Below are positions 61,901 to 64,000 of a stretch of 64,000 nucleotides of DNA, piece after piece. Source of the DNA: Paulownia fortunei. Taxonomy: Eukaryota > Streptophyta > Magnoliopsida > Lamiales > Paulowniaceae. Made by a program: the position numbers and the translations under genes. Location: assembly GCA_019321725.1 (NCBI GenBank), contig CM033116.1:2848642-2912641 (forward strand). Direction: 5' to 3'. Within the stretch, counting starts at the first letter, position 1, and every line of letters begins with the position of its first letter. The notes beneath the pieces were generated by a model. It was not told the origin of the DNA. It saw only the letters and a program-made list of their open reading frames with translations, and did no database searches.

Positions 61901-64000
61901 ATGACGACGTCGTTTGGGGCTGCCAGCGCCGCCACCATCGCCAAGGACCCCAAGCTCCAGATTCCGGGGAGCTTCTATGGCTTGAAGAGCGCTTCCAATT
62001 CTCTTTTGCTCACCAAGCGCCCCCAGGTTTTCCGCGCCTCCTCCGCTTCTTCGGGTCCCGCCTCTTCCATCAGAGCTGTCTCCACGGTACACTTTTGTTG
62101 TTTTTCTTTGGATTCTCGTTTTCATTCCTTCAGTTGTTGCTCAATTTCGTTGTTTTATAAGGATTTTGTACGTTCTATCGTTTCACATTTTGGATATCTG
62201 TATTTTTTTCCCTGATTCTTGTTTATGATGCTTGGAAGTTGAAAATTGCTGCTAAATTGCTTCTTGAAAATGCACCAAGAAAGCAAAGACAAAGGAAAAA
62301 TTACTAGCCACTATATATGTTAAAAAAAAAAAGATTTTTCTTCTTCTTTTTTTCCAGTTTTGTGAATGGAGAAGTTTGGGGTTTTTTACCCTTTATTTAT
62401 CAATAGCTGCAACTCACCCGTGGGCATTAAGTCGAAACTAGTTTGGAGAAATGCTAGGTGCTCTCGTGACTTTGGGAATACGATTATTTGTGTTTACTTC
62501 ATGGAGGTAAGAACAATTACACTCGTTCGTGCTGCTAGCATTCCTCGATTGCTGTGGCATTGCAAGAATTTGTGGTGTTACAGTACTAGATCTATAACTG
62601 CAATATTGAGGTGCACTGCATGCTTATGCTGTTGTACATTTTTTTAGAAAAAAATATGGTAAATTATAAAAAAATGGGAGGCTAATATACCAATTGGAAT
62701 ATGGTATCCATGACAAGGGACTACCTATTCTGTCCATGGGCTGGATTGGACTGTTCCTTGGGGGGTTCCCACAGCACTGCAGCTTCTCAATCCTGGTTGT
62801 GAATATAATCTGCAAGTACCAGTCACAGCTGGAGTTGCTGTTATTAGACATATTTTGGAAGAAAACACACTCGATAATTGTGTAGCCGAAATTGGATCTT
62901 GCCAAAACAATTATCAACTACCAATCTATGCAATTTGGTTATTTTGGTATTTGCATAGGAAAAAAGTATCTTTTAGAATCTCTTTTTCATCCTTTTAATT
63001 GGTTGTATGCTATCAATGGAGACACGGTGATTCTTAGGCATGTTAGATCTTAAATAATGTGAAAGTTCCGTTTTTGTTCGCAATGTGGACTGTTTGAAAT
63101 TTATGCGACAAATACTCTAATAAGGTGAGCAGGGTACATTTGTTGCATGGATGGCCCACTCCACCAATATCTGTATTTCATGAGTGACCATCATCTTATC
63201 CCATGTTTTTGCAAAATGAGAAACTTTGTTAAGTCAATCATGAGTTGTTGTGCAGTGTCCAAGGCAACAGTTCGACTTGGAATTGATTCTTACGATATCA
63301 ATTTGAATTACCATAAGTACTAAACTTGAGTTTACAGTTTCTCAGAATATGTTCAACTGCTTTGTTATTATCCAATTGAGCACATTTTGTTGGTGCTTCC
63401 AACCAAAGTTGTCTAATTATTGTTGATGTTCCTGATGGATTAATATATTTCCTTATTAGGGTGAAGTGTTGCTGCATATACCGAACTATTTGCTACCAGT
63501 GCAACCTTTCATCAAAAGATTGTAGTTCAAGCCATTATATAGCCTCTGTGTTCATTTTTTAACTGATGAGCTCACTTGATAATGAGCACTGGTAGCATTC
63601 TCTGTTCCTGTTTTCCTTTTCTTTTTTGTGGCAAAATTTTGTTTAATGCCAAGTTGATATAACCCTTGTTCAGCTAATGCATTCATTTAACGATCTCACT
63701 GCTTATTTGCAGCCTGTGAGGCCAGGTACTTCTGTTGAGCAGAAACGCAGTAAGGTCGAAATCTTCAAAGAGCACAGTAATTTCATAAGATATCCTCTCA
63801 ATGAGGAGCTGTTAACTGATGCCCCTAATATTAATGAGGCCGCTACACAATTAATCAAGTTCCATGGTAGCTATCAACAGTATAATAGAGATGAACGTGG
63901 TGCCAAGTCTTACTCGTTTATGCTTCGTACTAAGAACCCTTGTGGAAAGGTTTCAAACAAACTCTATCTGGTCATGGATGATCTAGCTGATCAGTTTGGG
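61901..64000 (+). CDS. SIR: Ferredoxin-sulfite reductase, plastid; 5' part only
   Basis: Exons 61901-62086 and 63713 to the window edge, open at 64000; about 158 residues are visible of roughly 690 usual. The first 60 residues are Ala/Ser-rich with a [12 protein letters not shown] start, a chloroplast transit peptide. Exon 2 opens with [20 protein letters not shown], then [40 protein letters not shown] and [20 protein letters not shown], the N-terminal half-domain of plant sulfite reductase. The enzyme reduces sulfite to sulfide with six ferredoxin electrons, using siroheme and a 4Fe-4S cluster, in sulfate assimilation in the stroma; the cofactor-ligating cysteines lie beyond the window. Intron 1 (62087-63712) shows no other gene. 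Confidence 0.95.

Overview
The window is nuclear DNA of a flowering plant, most likely a eudicot. Genes have GT-AG introns in AT-rich sequence, the products are plant families (NAC, NF-YA with a miR169 site, CDPK, SIAMESE-related, plastid sulfite reductase), and DNA-transposon relics are common. I cannot place it to genus. There are ten protein-coding genes plus one cut by the right edge, 11 in all. I see no tRNA, rRNA or CRISPR array.

Layout. 0.4-4.1 kb (+): a plant hnRNP H/F-like RNA-binding protein whose second RRM exon is followed by a duplicated RRM exon. 6.0-6.4 kb (+): a SIAMESE-related CDK inhibitor. 6.4-14.4 kb: no convincing gene. 14.4-18.6 kb (+): an NF-YA subunit with a 5'-UTR intron and a 3'-UTR miR169 target. 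24.56-19.81 kb (-): SEC62. 25.25-27.14 kb (+): a small, probably plastid membrane protein diverging from SEC62. 27.1-31.8 kb: intergenic, with a foldback element. 31.83-36.29 kb (+): an eight-exon CDPK of the CPK7/8/14/32 type. 38.6-55.4 kb (+): three tandem NAC genes. 57.32-57.95 kb (+): an intronless Asp-rich membrane protein of unknown function. 61.90 kb to the end (+): the 5' part of ferredoxin-sulfite reductase.

The RRM / NF-YA / SEC62 order matches, from memory, Arabidopsis At3g20890-At3g20920, so the left third looks like conserved ancestral synteny. It joins RNA processing, cell-cycle control, CCAAT-box transcription and ER protein import, with no obvious shared pathway.

The most dynamic part is the NAC array. 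Its basic unit is about 3.4 kb, repeated three times. After duplication, foldback or Mutator-like elements with long inverted arms entered each interval (37.33-38.29, about 41.66-43.6 and 47.22-53.66 kb). The paralogous spacers still show the empty sites. The third element is 6.4 kb, has a 10-bp target duplication with one mismatch, ends 160 bp before the NAC3 start, and carries a nested hAT-like MITE and gene-like fragments. NAC2 and NAC3 look homogenised by gene conversion from exon 2 to the end of exon 3. An in-frame 63-bp coding repeat differs in number (1, 3, 2). NAC2 has lost the first ATG (now CTG). All positions and splice sites were worked out by eye; no search or splice predictor was run.
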